From an uncultured Desulfatitalea sp. (GTDB lineage Bacteria; Desulfobacterota; Desulfobacteria; Desulfobacterales; Desulfosarcinaceae), in the NCBI GenBank assembly GCA_937868765.1, contig CALMNL010000003.1:682001-746000 (forward strand): a stretch of DNA of 64,000 nt, read 5' to 3'. The translations under genes and the position numbers were made by a program. How positions within the stretch are numbered: the first letter of the stretch is position 1; each line of letters begins with the position of its first letter. Below the pieces are notes generated by a model. The model was given only the letters and a program-made list of their open reading frames with translations, did no database searches and had not been told where the DNA came from. Positions 1 through 8,794 of the stretch are shown here, piece by piece.

Positions 1-1
1 A

Positions 2-175
2 GCCTCGGACCTGTTAAAGAGTATGCCTGACGTTCGCACCGATAAGGTAGAGAAGGTAAAAATGGAGGTGGACAAAGGCACCTACAAGGTTGTGGGCGCC
101 CAGGTGGCCACCGACATGCTCAAAGAGACCTTTGAGAACAATTTAGTTTTACAGAAAGTCAACACACGGGTCTAA
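2..175 (+). CDS. flgM: FlgM, anti-sigma-28 factor (3' end only)
   Basis: The reading frame is open from the left edge of the window to a TAA at 173-175, giving the last 57 residues of a small protein. The segment with V-R-x-D-K-V followed by a stretch ending G-T-Y-K-V and then A-T-D-M-L matches the C-terminal half of FlgM, the part that binds and inhibits the flagellar sigma factor FliA (sigma-28). FlgM is normally about 100 residues, so roughly half is outside the window. It is followed on the same strand by flgN, flgK and flgL, the usual late-flagellar operon order. The start and promoter cannot be seen. Confidence 0.85.
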   Translation, partial: ASDLLKSMPDVRTDKVEKVKMEVDKGTYKVVGAQVATDMLKETFENNLVLQKVNTRV

Positions 176-297
176 CGCCGGTGGCTGACCGCACGGCAGA
201 TCAAGGGGTCGGTTCACGGTGGGAGACGGTTTCGCCGGCGCCATAAGAATTTTTTCGTGGCGTTGGGATGCTGTACCAAGGAAAGGTTGTGAACGTC

Positions 298-804
298 ATG
301 GACCGACTCATTGAACAACTGGTTACGGTGCTCAAGCAGATCGAGACGCTTTATGAGCAGATGTTGCCGATCATCGAAAAGGAAAAAGAGGCGGCCCTGG
401 GCCCGGATCCCCAGCAGCTCATGGCTCTCAATGGTGATAAACAGACGCTGATCGCCCAGTTATCCCGTCTCGAAGAGACGCGAATGGCGTTGACCCAACG
501 GATCGCGGAAGACCTTCACATGCCGATCACCAAGGTCAATCTGGGCCATCTGGCTGCGGCCGTACATGCGCCCTACGACAGGGAACTGGGTCAGTTGCAT
601 GTGCGCTTGAAGGCAGTCGCGGCCAAAGTGCGGCGCTCCAACGAACAGTGCCAAGCCCTGATTCAATACTGCCTGCGTTTGGTGCAGAGCAGGTTGGTTT
701 TTTTTCAGCACTGGTTGGGTCGCGGCGTGGATGTGTATGGCGCTTCAGGAAATTTAAACAGCGGTGCGGGCAGGGGCGGACGGCTGCTGTCCGGCACGGT
801 CTGA
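298..804 (+). CDS. flgN: FlgN-family flagellar export chaperone
   Basis: A 168-residue, largely helical, Gln/Leu/Glu-rich protein placed between flgM and flgK. FlgN proteins are cytosolic export chaperones that bind the C-termini of the hook-filament junction proteins FlgK and FlgL and deliver them to the flagellar type III export gate; both clients are encoded just downstream. An in-frame ATG exists at 268, but the ATG at 298 has a purine-rich AAGGAAAGG at a good distance and gives an N-terminus beginning M-D-R-L-I-E-Q-L, so 298 is preferred. FlgN is poorly conserved in sequence; the call rests on size, helical character and position as much as on sequence. Confidence 0.75.
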   Translation: MDRLIEQLVTVLKQIETLYEQMLPIIEKEKEAALGPDPQQLMALNGDKQTLIAQLSRLEETRMALTQRIAEDLHMPITKVNLGHLAAAVHAPYDRELGQLHVRLKAVAAKVRRSNEQCQALIQYCLRLVQSRLVFFQHWLGRGVDVYGASGNLNSGAGRGGRLLSGTV

Positions 805-835
805 ACCGGCCCATGTACGGGAAAGGTGATGCGTC

Positions 836-2224
836 ATGCCAAATATCTCGAACCTACTGAATATCGCTTCAACGGCGCTGGTCACCCAGCAGAAGGCCAT
901 TGACATCACCGGCAACAATATCGCCAATGTCAATACCGAGGGGTACTCCCGTCAGCGCCTGAACATGGAGCAAAACAGCCCCATACGAGACCATACCGGT
1001 ACCATGAGCACCGGTGTGCATGCCGACCAGAAAATCCAGCGATACTACGACCAGTTCATCAACATTCAGCTCAACGGCGAAAACGAAAACTTGGGCCGTT
1101 GGGAAGCCCAGAAAACCGCCCTCGAAAAAATCGAGGTGCTGTTTGACGAGGTGTCGGGCTATGGCCTCGGAACCGCCATGGCCGATTACTGGAGCGCCTG
1201 GCAGGATGTGATCAACAACCCTTCCGGCCATGTGGAACGCACCAGCCTGCTGTCGGCCGGTCAGTACATGACCAACACCTTCAACCAGTTGAGCAACAAC
1301 ATCACCAAAGTCCAGGAAGACATCGACACCAATATCACCAATATCGTGGACGACATCAACCAGATCGCCGATCAGATCGCCGAACTGAACCGCAAGGTCA
1401 GCCAGGTGGAAGTCAACGGCCACAATGCCAACGACTACCGCGATCAGCGCGATCTGCTGGTCTTGAACCTCTCCAAACTCATCGACATCGATAGCTTCGA
1501 AGACGGCGATGGCAATGTCACCATCATGGTCGGCGGCGGCAGGCCCCTGGTGGAGCGCACCGCCACCTGGGATCTCTCCACGGTCAATGTGGGCGGCGTC
1601 GATCAGGTCTATTGGAACGACAGCAGCGGCGGAAGCCAGGATATCACCACCCGCATCGCTTCGGGCGAACTCAAGGGCTGGATCGAAGCCCGGGACGTAG
1701 TGATCAACGATTATCAAACCCGATTGGATGATCTGGCTGCCACCATGATTGCCGAAGTGAACGCCCTTCATAGTGCCGGCTACGGTCTGGACGGCTCCCA
1801 GAACGATTTCTTTATAGGGACCGGAGCCGCCGATATAGCAATCAATCCGGCCATCGAGGCCGATGTGGATCTGATCGCCGCAGCCAGTGATCCGGCGGCG
1901 CTACCTGGTGACAACGCCACCGCCATGGCCATTTTCGACCTGCAAAACTCTCTGACCATGGCCGGCGGCAGTTCGACATTTGACGACTATTACATTTCCC
2001 TGGTGGGCGATGTGGGCAGCGACGTGCGCCGGGCCGACCTGAACTTCGATCACCAGACGACCATGATGAACCATCTGACCAACTACCGCGAAGAGGTATC
2101 CGGGGTCAGCCTGGACGAAGAGATGGTCAACCTGGTCAAGTTTCAGCATGCCTATACGGCTGCAGCCAAGCTTATCACCACCACCGACGAGATGATGGAT
2201 ACGATCATCGGGATGAAACGCTAG
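836..2224 (+). CDS. flgK: FlgK, flagellar hook-associated protein 1
   Basis: A 462-residue protein forming the first ring of the hook-filament junction outside the cell. The N-terminus (about residues 1-45) has the flagellar rod/hook signature with I-T-G-N-N-I-A-N-V-N-T-E-G-Y-S-R, and the C-terminus has the matching coiled-coil segment with E-E-M-V-N-L-V-K-F-Q-H-A-Y and A-A-K-L-I; these two ends pack together in the assembled axial structure. The start at 836 follows AAAGGTG. It lies 31 bases after flgN and 25 bases before flgL, so the genes are probably cotranscribed. The length is at the short end of the family, suggesting a small central variable domain. Confidence 0.95.
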   Translation: MPNISNLLNIASTALVTQQKAIDITGNNIANVNTEGYSRQRLNMEQNSPIRDHTGTMSTGVHADQKIQRYYDQFINIQLNGENENLGRWEAQKTALEKIEVLFDEVSGYGLGTAMADYWSAWQDVINNPSGHVERTSLLSAGQYMTNTFNQLSNNITKVQEDIDTNITNIVDDINQIADQIAELNRKVSQVEVNGHNANDYRDQRDLLVLNLSKLIDIDSFEDGDGNVTIMVGGGRPLVERTATWDLSTVNVGGVDQVYWNDSSGGSQDITTRIASGELKGWIEARDVVINDYQTRLDDLAATMIAEVNALHSAGYGLDGSQNDFFIGTGAADIAINPAIEADVDLIAAASDPAALPGDNATAMAIFDLQNSLTMAGGSSTFDDYYISLVGDVGSDVRRADLNFDHQTTMMNHLTNYREEVSGVSLDEEMVNLVKFQHAYTAAAKLITTTDEMMDTIIGMKR

Positions 2225-2249
2225 TCCCGGTGACCAGCAGGAGGTTCCC

Positions 2250-3110
2250 ATGCGGATCAGCAATGCCATGATGGCGGAGAATATCAAGGGCTATTTGTTA
2301 AAGCATACCGAGAGTCTGCTCAAAACCCAGGAACAGATCGCCAGTGGCAAGCGCATCAACCGGGCCTCCGATGACCCCATCGGTCTGGGGCTGGCCATGG
2401 GGTACCGCAAGAGTATCTCCAGTATCCAGCAATTCAACGAAAATATCACCAATGCCGAGTTGCACATCAATACCGTGGAAGACATCCTGGGCACGGTCAC
2501 CGATTTGCTGCAGGAGGCCAAGGATATTGCCGCGGACCCGGATCGTGACATGCGGTCCATGCTGGCCAATCAGGTGGTAGGCATTCGGGATCAGGTACTT
2601 CAACTGGCCAATTCTCAAATCAACGGAAACTACGCTTTTGCCGGTGATTTGACGGATACCCCGCCGTTCAACGCCGCCGGAGTTTATTCAGGTGATACCG
2701 GCACCAAGGATTACATCATCGGCGATGGTTTGCAGATCAATATCGGCTCGGACGGCAGCCAGATCTTTCAAGGCGGCTCTGACATCTTCGCCGTGCTCAA
2801 CGACCTGGAAACCGCCTTGAACACCGACGACACCGCCGGTATCGCCGCCCAGCTGCCTCTGCTGGAAGATGCCATTCAGCAGCTCAACACCACCCGAGCC
2901 GTTAATGCCGGCCAATACAAACGCCTGGAAGCCACCCAGAATTTCAACGAACGGTTTCTGGTTAACGTGCAGGATCTGCTCTCGCGCACCGAGGACACCG
3001 ATATCGCTGCCGCGGCCATCGATCTGAATACCCAACAAACGGCTTATCAAAGCACCTTGGCCACGGCCGCCAAAATCATCCAGCCCACCTTGATGGACTT
3101 TTTGAGCTGA
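2250..3110 (+). CDS. flgL: FlgL, flagellar hook-associated protein 3
   Basis: A 286-residue flagellin-like axial protein that forms the second hook-filament junction ring. The N-terminal helix contains Q-E-Q-I-A-S-G-K-R-I-N-R-A-S-D-D-P, the flagellin/FlgL signature, and the C-terminal helix ends in A-A-x-D-L-N-x-Q-Q-T-A-Y-Q-S-T-L-A-T-A-A-K-I. It is shorter than flagellin and follows flgK directly, which separates it from fliC. The start has AGGAGG eight bases upstream. No csrA or fliW follows, although these often do in related genomes; the next gene is convergent motB, only 20 bases away. Confidence 0.95.
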   Translation: MRISNAMMAENIKGYLLKHTESLLKTQEQIASGKRINRASDDPIGLGLAMGYRKSISSIQQFNENITNAELHINTVEDILGTVTDLLQEAKDIAADPDRDMRSMLANQVVGIRDQVLQLANSQINGNYAFAGDLTDTPPFNAAGVYSGDTGTKDYIIGDGLQINIGSDGSQIFQGGSDIFAVLNDLETALNTDDTAGIAAQLPLLEDAIQQLNTTRAVNAGQYKRLEATQNFNERFLVNVQDLLSRTEDTDIAAAAIDLNTQQTAYQSTLATAAKIIQPTLMDFLS

Positions 3111-3130
3111 AATTGCGGGCGCGAGGAATC

Positions 3131-3874
3131 TTATTCTTTTTGATTTCTCATCGACGGCAGATTGCTCATGATGATTTCCACCCGCCGGTTTTTCTCCCGG
3201 CCGTGCGCTGTTTCATTGCTTTCGATGGGTCGATATTCGCCGAAACCCATGGCCGATATTTTTTTGGGATCGATGGCGGCGTTGGCCAGCAAGAAATCGG
3301 CCACCGCCGCGGCCCGGGCAATGGAAAGGCGTAAATTGCTTTTGAAGGGACCACTGCGTACCGGCACATTGTCGGTGTGACCGGCCACAACGATGTCTCC
3401 GGCATCGTTTTGCAGCAGTTTAGCCACGTTTCGCAGCAGGGGTTTCATTTCTTCACGTATTTCATCTTTGCCCGATTCGAAAGTGCTCTCTCCCATGAGC
3501 CGAACCACGATACCTTCACCGGTTTCCTCCACGTCGATCTGCCCCTGGAATTCTTCAAGCTCGCTGGAGAGCTGTTTGTCGATCTCCTGGCCGATCTCTT
3601 CCTTCAAACGGGTTTCGATGATCTCCTGATTGAAATCCTGGCTGATCATCGTCATCCCTTTGGGAATATCCATAATCCGGATCTTGCGCTGAACGCCGAA
3701 AGCTTTTTCCAGAGAACCGGCCACCTGTTTGTATTTCTGGCGGTCCATCTCTGAAAATGAGAGCAACAGCACGAAGAAACACAGCAACAGGCTCATCAGG
3801 TCGCCGAAAGTCACCACCCACATGGGCGCGCCCTTGGGAGGCTCGGTGAACTCATCATCTTTGAGACCGGCCAT
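3131..3874 (-). CDS. motB: MotB, flagellar stator protein with OmpA-like peptidoglycan-binding domain
   Basis: A 247-residue stator subunit. A short cytoplasmic tail is followed by one transmembrane helix (about residues 20-40) that carries the proton-binding aspartate Asp25 in the F-G-D-L-M-S-L-L-L motif. A periplasmic linker leads to an OmpA/MotB peptidoglycan-binding domain (about 120-240) with A-G-H-T-D-N-V-P-V near residue 165 and N-R-R-V-E-I-I near the end. Its start codon overlaps the motA stop by one base (TGATG), indicating translational coupling. MotA and MotB form the ion channel that powers rotation; whether protons or sodium are used cannot be decided here. Confidence 0.95.
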   Translation of the reverse strand: MAGLKDDEFTEPPKGAPMWVVTFGDLMSLLLCFFVLLLSFSEMDRQKYKQVAGSLEKAFGVQRKIRIMDIPKGMTMISQDFNQEIIETRLKEEIGQEIDKQLSSELEEFQGQIDVEETGEGIVVRLMGESTFESGKDEIREEMKPLLRNVAKLLQNDAGDIVVAGHTDNVPVRSGPFKSNLRLSIARAAAVADFLLANAAIDPKKISAMGFGEYRPIESNETAHGREKNRRVEIIMSNLPSMRNQKE

Positions 3875-4671
3875 CAGTTGGCCTCCGCGCCGGCCGCCGA
3901 TTCGCCGGATATTTCTTCTTTCTTCACCACCCTTTGTTTGGGCGTCAGGAAAATTTTCAGGGATTCTTCCAGCACCAGGGGCGAAACCCCCCGGTTTATG
4001 CCGATGGCGGCCTCCAAGATGATGCTCTTGTTCAGCTTTTCCTGGTTGCTGCGCAGGCTCAGCTTCTCGGCGAGGGGTATGAACAGAAAATTGGCCAGCA
4101 AGGCGCCGTATAGCGTCGTCAAAAGGGCGACTGCCATCGCTGGTCCGATTTTGGAAGGATCATCCATGCTGCCAAGCATCTGCACAAGGCCGATGAGGGT
4201 GCCGATCATGCCGAAGGCCGGCGCGCTGTCGCCCATGGCTTTGAACACATTCTGTCCGACAGTATGCCGCTGGGTCATCAGGCGGATGTCCTTGCTGAGC
4301 ATGTCATCGATCAATCCTTCGTCATAGCCGTCCGAAAGATATCGCAAGGCCTTGGCGGCAAACGGATCCGTGGCCGTCTCTTTTTCCAGTGCGATCAATC
4401 CCTCTTTTTTAGCGATGCGCGTGAAGTTCACCATTTCGGCGATGATCTCTTCCGGGTCTGCCATTTTGACGAGAAAAGCCTTCATGACCACTTTGATTGA
4501 ATTGATCACATCGCTCATCTTGAATTTGATGAAGGTGACGGCTATGGTGCCACCTACGACCAGCAAGATACTGGGGATATCGATGAAGGCCAGAAAACTC
4601 CCGCCCAGATAAACGGCCGTCAGTATCAGTATTGTGCCGCTGATGAGCCCGATGATGGTTGCCAGATCCAT
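3874..4671 (-). CDS. motA: MotA, flagellar stator ion-channel subunit
   Basis: A 265-residue membrane protein with the MotA/TolQ/ExbB fold: two N-terminal transmembrane helices (about residues 5-55), a long cytoplasmic loop with charged residues that contacts the rotor, and two more helices (about 150-210) including the conserved A-P-A-F-G-M-I-G-T-L-I-G-L stretch and a later G-A-L-L-A-N-F. It overlaps motB by one base and begins nine bases after the stop of the HD-GYP gene, so the three genes look like one transcript. Confidence 0.95.
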   Translation of the reverse strand: MDLATIIGLISGTILILTAVYLGGSFLAFIDIPSILLVVGGTIAVTFIKFKMSDVINSIKVVMKAFLVKMADPEEIIAEMVNFTRIAKKEGLIALEKETATDPFAAKALRYLSDGYDEGLIDDMLSKDIRLMTQRHTVGQNVFKAMGDSAPAFGMIGTLIGLVQMLGSMDDPSKIGPAMAVALLTTLYGALLANFLFIPLAEKLSLRSNQEKLNKSIILEAAIGINRGVSPLVLEESLKIFLTPKQRVVKKEEISGESAAGAEAN

Positions 4672-4680
4672 ACGTTCTTC

Positions 4681-5838
4681 CTATTTTCTGATAAACACTT
4701 TGGCGCTGATATTGCCCATTTGATGGTATCGCTTGAGTTTTTGCACGATGCCGGCGTCTATCCTCGTTCCCGCGGCCATCAGAAAAGCACCGCTTTTCAT
4801 GAGAATGTCTCGCCCCAGCACCATCCCGGCAGCCAAGTCCTCGATGAATACATCGCGATCCTCGCGTCGGTTTTCCTCTTGCTGGCGGTTGAGATTGAGA
4901 TCAATCAACAAAGCGACCATGACCGGTTCCAATTGATACCCCCGATACTGCTGCAGAATCTCGGGGGCTTTTTCCAAAGTCACTTTTTCGCGGTGAACCA
5001 GGTCGTCATAAAGGGAGGCGGCCGCAACGATGCGGGCCCCCACTGGTATCTGTTCACCGGCCAGGCCGTCTGGAAAACCGCGCCCATTGAACTGCTCATG
5101 GTGGGAACGCACGAGCCGGGCCACCGGTCGCATAAGATCCAATTGGGTGAGGATTCTCTCCCCACGCTCGGCGTGGCTGCGATAAAAGCCTGGCTCATCG
5201 CCGGCAAGTTCCGTGCGCCGTTTTTTGAGCATCGACAGGGGCAGCCCCACGAACCCGATATCATGGAGCATTCCGGCTGCTTCGATCACGGGGTATTCGT
5301 CGGGTGTCACGTCTGGATGCTGTTTGGCGATGGTTAAAGCCAGAGTGCCGACGCGGGCGTTATGCTCCGCCAGCGCCGGGTGATAGAGCGTCATCATTTG
5401 CGCAAGCGTCTGGATGGTTTGATAAAAGTTGCGTTTGAGGACCAAAAGCTTCTGGTTTAGCGCCTGTTCCAGGTGAAGGATCCGCTGGGCGATGAAGAGC
5501 TTGTGCTGCAGCTCATCAGGGGAAAAGGGTAGATTCAGAATGTCGTCTGCCCCAGCCGCCAATGCCTTTTGGCATTCAGTGCGTGTTTCCTGACCACACG
5601 CCAAAAGTATATAGATGGGGCGTTCAAGCTTCAGTTGGCGTACTTTGCTGCATAAATACAAAGCGTTGGGGGCTGGAAGCGTCTGCTTTGCCAGGAGCAG
5701 ATCGACCTGCATCCGGCCTATGGCTTCAAGGGCCTCCCTGGCATCAACGGACCACGCCACAACGTGTGCCGATGGATCAACCATTCTTTGGATCTGGTTG
5801 CGGACGGCTGGATTGTCTTCGATCACCAGGAGTTGCAT
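4681..5838 (-). CDS. HD-GYP domain protein with degenerate receiver domain
   Basis: A 385-residue protein with a CheY-like receiver fold (about 1-120), a helical linker and an HD-GYP domain (about 150-330). The hydrolase part keeps H192-D193 (H-D-I-G) and the later S-H-H-E-Q-F-N-G-R-G-F-P, a variant of the HH-GYP signature, so c-di-GMP phosphodiesterase activity is plausible. The receiver keeps the acidic pair E7-D8 but has Lys51 where the phosphoacceptor Asp should be, Leu79 at the conserved Thr/Ser, and Leu103 in place of the conserved Lys. It is therefore probably not controlled by ordinary phosphorylation. It sits nine bases upstream of motA on the same strand, behind a sigma-28-like promoter. 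Confidence 0.85.
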   Translation of the reverse strand: MQLLVIEDNPAVRNQIQRMVDPSAHVVAWSVDAREALEAIGRMQVDLLLAKQTLPAPNALYLCSKVRQLKLERPIYILLACGQETRTECQKALAAGADDILNLPFSPDELQHKLFIAQRILHLEQALNQKLLVLKRNFYQTIQTLAQMMTLYHPALAEHNARVGTLALTIAKQHPDVTPDEYPVIEAAGMLHDIGFVGLPLSMLKKRRTELAGDEPGFYRSHAERGERILTQLDLMRPVARLVRSHHEQFNGRGFPDGLAGEQIPVGARIVAAASLYDDLVHREKVTLEKAPEILQQYRGYQLEPVMVALLIDLNLNRQQEENRREDRDVFIEDLAAGMVLGRDILMKSGAFLMAAGTRIDAGIVQKLKRYHQMGNISAKVFIRK

Positions 5839-6203
5839 GATTCTACCCTATCGGACGATTCAGAAGCGGCACTTTCAGCAAGAAACTCTTTTGCTCTGCG
5901 ATGACCGCGCGCTGCCCAGTGGCTGGTTCTTAAGAAATGATATCGGTTCTAAGGGGTCTAAACTTAAGAGAATATTTGAATGGTCGGCGAATCGACGGTC
6001 CGAAGTGATATGGCTTGAGATGCCATGTCGAATCAATGGCGGCCGAGTGGCTCATAAAAGACATCCCAACCGGACCGGTCCCATATTTTCCGCAGTCAGC
6101 TAAAGAAAGCGGCCGCAAGGGGCGATATGGGTGCAAGAGCCTGGGGTTTGTGGGCTTTGCCTGTTACCATGGCCCATCGCGCGCTGGAAACAAGGGACAT
6201 CCT
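5839..6203. other. Intergenic region between divergent HD-GYP and histidine kinase genes
   Basis: About 365 bases with no convincing coding sequence. An in-frame extension of the kinase gene to 6015 exists, but it lacks a ribosome binding site and its 63 extra residues look non-coding. The leftward side holds a sigma-28-like promoter (5940-5967). A c-di-GMP riboswitch was looked for and not found. Confidence 0.6.
5940..5967 (-). promoter_or_regulatory. Candidate sigma-28 (FliA) promoter for the HD-GYP-motAB transcript
   Basis: Read on the minus strand, TTAAGTTT (5967-5960) is followed after 12 bases by ACCGATAT (5947-5940). The flagellar sigma-28 consensus is TAAAGTTT, about 11 bases, GCCGATAA; the matches are 7 of 8 and 6 of 8. 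It would start transcription roughly 90 bases before the HD-GYP start codon. flgM, encoding the anti-sigma-28 factor, is in the same window, which supports the idea. The assignment rests on the motif only. Confidence 0.55.
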
Positions 6204-7919
6204 ATGGAAATACTGATTGTCGAAGATGATTTTATCTCGCGCAACCTGCTGAAAAAAATGCTCATGGAGATGGGACACCAGGTGGTGGAAACCGAAAACG
6301 GTCGCCAAGCCTGGGAACTGCTTCTCAAGAGACCCATTTACCTGGTCATCGCCGACTGGATGATGCCGGAGATGGACGGCCTGGAGTTGTGCCGCAATAT
6401 CCGCCGGGTTGCCTTCGATGGTTACATCTATTTCGTGGTGTTGACTTCCAAGGATCGACGCAAGGATCTGGTGGAAGTATTCCAGGCGGGCGCGGACGAT
6501 TACATTCCCAAGCCATTCGATCCCGAAGAGCTCAAGGCGCGGGTCGCTACCGGCCTGCGTGTCGCCGAACTGGAAGCTCGTCATAAGAAGATGCAAAATA
6601 ACCTTCTGGAAAGCCGCAATAAACTGCGAACAGTGATCGATGCCTTGCAGGAAGAGATTATCGCCATTGATCGGGATTACACCATTGTTTCCGTCAACAA
6701 GGCATTTGCCCAGCGTTTGGGCGAAAGGGCCGAGGAGATGATCGGCCGACGCTGTTTCGACGATAACGGGGAACGTATTGCCCCTCATACTTTCTTGCTG
6801 GATCTTCGCCCATTAGTGGACACCGTATTTGAAAAGGGCGTTCCCCAGCACTTATTGTATACTTATCGGGATGAAGACGGCGGTATTAGTTACAAACAGA
6901 TTCAGGGGCTGCCGGTCTCCCATCAAGAACGGGGCGGGGTGGTTCAAGCTTTGGTCGTCAGCAAGGACATCACGGAAGAGCGACGCAAAGCTGGCGAAAT
7001 CAATGCCCTGAACGAAAAAATGCTGGGTATCGCCGCAGAGGTGGAAGCCCGGAACGCCAGCCTCGATTCCGCCCTGAAGCGTTTGGAAACCACCCAGGCG
7101 CAAATGGTCCAATCCGAAAAGATGGCTATCATCGGGCAACTGGCAGCCGGGGTGGCCCACGAGATCAACAATCCAACCGGATTCGTCAGTATCAATCTTA
7201 AGACCCTGAGCGGTTACCATGACAACCTCGGCGTTCTGCTCGATAGATATCGGGAGTTGCTGCAGTTGCTGCAGGAACCGGCCGCTGGTCGAGAGATCAG
7301 TCATGAGGTCAAGGCGAAGATCGCGCAGATCAGGGCCCTCGAAACCGATATCGATTTAAATTTTCTGTTGAAGGACTCGCGGGATCTGATCCGGGATTGT
7401 CGCGAAGGAACCGAGCGCATCAAAAAAATCGTTTTGGACCTTAAGGATTTTGCCCATCCAGGGGAGGAGGCGCTTCAATCCACGGATGTCAATAGGGGAC
7501 TGGAATCCACCTTGAACGTGGTCCATAACGAACTCAAATTCAAAGCCACGGTTACCACCGAGCTGGGCGCCATTCCAACAGTCCAAGGGTACCCGCAACA
7601 ACTCAACCAGGTGTTCATGAACATTCTGGTGAATGCGGCCCAGGCCATTGAGAACCGAGGAGAAATTCGGATTAAGACTCAAAAGGTTGAAAATGGCTTT
7701 GTAGAAATAATTATCAGCGACACCGGCAGTGGCATTGCCGAAGAAAACATCCCAAAAATCTTCGATCCGTTTTTCACCACCAAGGAACTGGGCAAGGGAA
7801 CCGGATTGGGGTTGAACATCGCTCATAACATCGTCAAAAAACACAATGGCGTCATCGATGTGCAAAGCAAGCTTGGCCACGGCTCGACTTTTACCATCCG
7901 CCTGCCCGCCGAAGGCTGA
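6204..7919 (+). CDS. Hybrid sensor histidine kinase: REC-PAS-HisKA-HATPase
   Basis: A 571-residue cytosolic protein without transmembrane segments. An N-terminal receiver (1-120) has an intact acidic pocket, phosphoacceptor Asp51 in I-A-D-W-M-M-P, and Lys101 in P-K-P-F. A PAS sensor domain follows (about 138-255), then a coiled-coil linker, a dimerisation helix with phosphorylatable His317 in V-A-H-E-I-N-N-P, and an ATPase domain with N-I-L-V-N-A-A-Q-A-I, D-T-G-S-G-I and G-T-G-L-G-L boxes. The start at 6204 is chosen because AAGGGA lies six bases upstream and the receiver begins immediately. Receiver-first kinases of this type usually relay a signal from another kinase; no partner is adjacent. 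Confidence 0.9.
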   Translation: MEILIVEDDFISRNLLKKMLMEMGHQVVETENGRQAWELLLKRPIYLVIADWMMPEMDGLELCRNIRRVAFDGYIYFVVLTSKDRRKDLVEVFQAGADDYIPKPFDPEELKARVATGLRVAELEARHKKMQNNLLESRNKLRTVIDALQEEIIAIDRDYTIVSVNKAFAQRLGERAEEMIGRRCFDDNGERIAPHTFLLDLRPLVDTVFEKGVPQHLLYTYRDEDGGISYKQIQGLPVSHQERGGVVQALVVSKDITEERRKAGEINALNEKMLGIAAEVEARNASLDSALKRLETTQAQMVQSEKMAIIGQLAAGVAHEINNPTGFVSINLKTLSGYHDNLGVLLDRYRELLQLLQEPAAGREISHEVKAKIAQIRALETDIDLNFLLKDSRDLIRDCREGTERIKKIVLDLKDFAHPGEEALQSTDVNRGLESTLNVVHNELKFKATVTTELGAIPTVQGYPQQLNQVFMNILVNAAQAIENRGEIRIKTQKVENGFVEIIISDTGSGIAEENIPKIFDPFFTTKELGKGTGLGLNIAHNIVKKHNGVIDVQSKLGHGSTFTIRLPAEG

Positions 7920-7953
7920 TCCCAACAGCCCTTTCCCTCATACCTGCTTCACA

Positions 7954-8703
7954 TTACACGTGATTGATACTCGATGCCATATATCCGGCGCCGAATCCGT
8001 TATCGATGTTCACCACGGCCACGTTGGAACTGCAGCTGCTCAACATGCCTAGCAAGGCGGTAATTCCTCCCAGACTGACGCCATAGCCGACACTGGTGGG
8101 CACCGCAATCACCGGCCTGCGCACCATCCCAGCCACCACGCTAGGCAAGGCGCCCTCCATGCCGGCCACAACGATCAATACGCGCGCTTCCGCCATCAGT
8201 TCCCGATGGGCCAGCAGCCGGTGGATCCCGGCAACGCCCACATCGAACACCGATTTGACGACATTGCCCATGGCATCGGCGGTCAGCAGAGCTTCCCGGG
8301 CCACCGGAATATCCGAGGTGCCCGCCGATATGACCAGGATCGTTCCCCGGCCTGTTTTTGGCAAAGGGGTCTGTTGCCAGACGATCATGCGTGCCGCCTC
8401 GTCATAGGTCGCATCCTTGAATTGGGCCAAAACCGTATTTGCTTTGGCCGCATCGCAGCGGGTCACCAGGATAACCTGCTCCTGGGCTTGCATTCGTTCC
8501 ATGATGCCGACAATCTGGGGCGCTGTTTTGCCTTCGCCGAAAATCACTTCGGGAAAGCCCTTGCGCAAGCTGCGATGGTGATCTATATGGGCATAGTCAA
8601 TATCTTCCATGGCCAGATCATTCAACTGCGCCCTGGCTTCGCCGATACTGGTTTGACCTGCGGCGACCGATTCAAGCAGTTGGGTTAATCTTTGATGGTT
8701 CAT
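7954..8703 (-). CDS. larB: LarB, nickel-pincer cofactor biosynthesis carboxylase/hydrolase
   Basis: A 249-residue protein whose C-terminal half resembles the PurE (AIR carboxylase) fold. LarB converts nicotinic acid adenine dinucleotide to pyridinium-3,5-biscarboxylic acid mononucleotide, the first step in making the nickel-pincer nucleotide of lactate racemase and related enzymes. Family signatures include G-K-T-x-x-Q-I near residue 58, V-I-S-A-G-T-S-D-I-P-V-A-x-E-A near 127, V-V-A-G-M-E-G-A-L-P-S-V-V and V-P-T-S-V-G-Y-G. The start has AAAGGAG upstream. The partner genes larA, larC and larE are not in this window. Confidence 0.93.
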   Translation of the reverse strand: MNHQRLTQLLESVAAGQTSIGEARAQLNDLAMEDIDYAHIDHHRSLRKGFPEVIFGEGKTAPQIVGIMERMQAQEQVILVTRCDAAKANTVLAQFKDATYDEAARMIVWQQTPLPKTGRGTILVISAGTSDIPVAREALLTADAMGNVVKSVFDVGVAGIHRLLAHRELMAEARVLIVVAGMEGALPSVVAGMVRRPVIAVPTSVGYGVSLGGITALLGMLSSCSSNVAVVNIDNGFGAGYMASSINHV

Positions 8704-8794
8704 GGTATTTCTCCTTTAGGCGGATTGGAACTATCGCACGGATGTATGCCAATGTCGGCCAACGGTCAACCCCCCACATGCTTCAGGTGTCGTG

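Noticed and set aside
869-1771. Long minus-strand frame inside flgK
   Set aside because: It lies wholly within flgK, which is certain, and reflects codon bias on the opposite strand.
5861-5880. Possible sigma-54 promoter (GGCAC..GC)
   Set aside because: The spacing between GG and GC is 8 bases, not the required 10.
6015-6203. N-terminal extension of the histidine kinase
   Set aside because: There is no ribosome binding site and the receiver domain starts right at the ATG at 6204.
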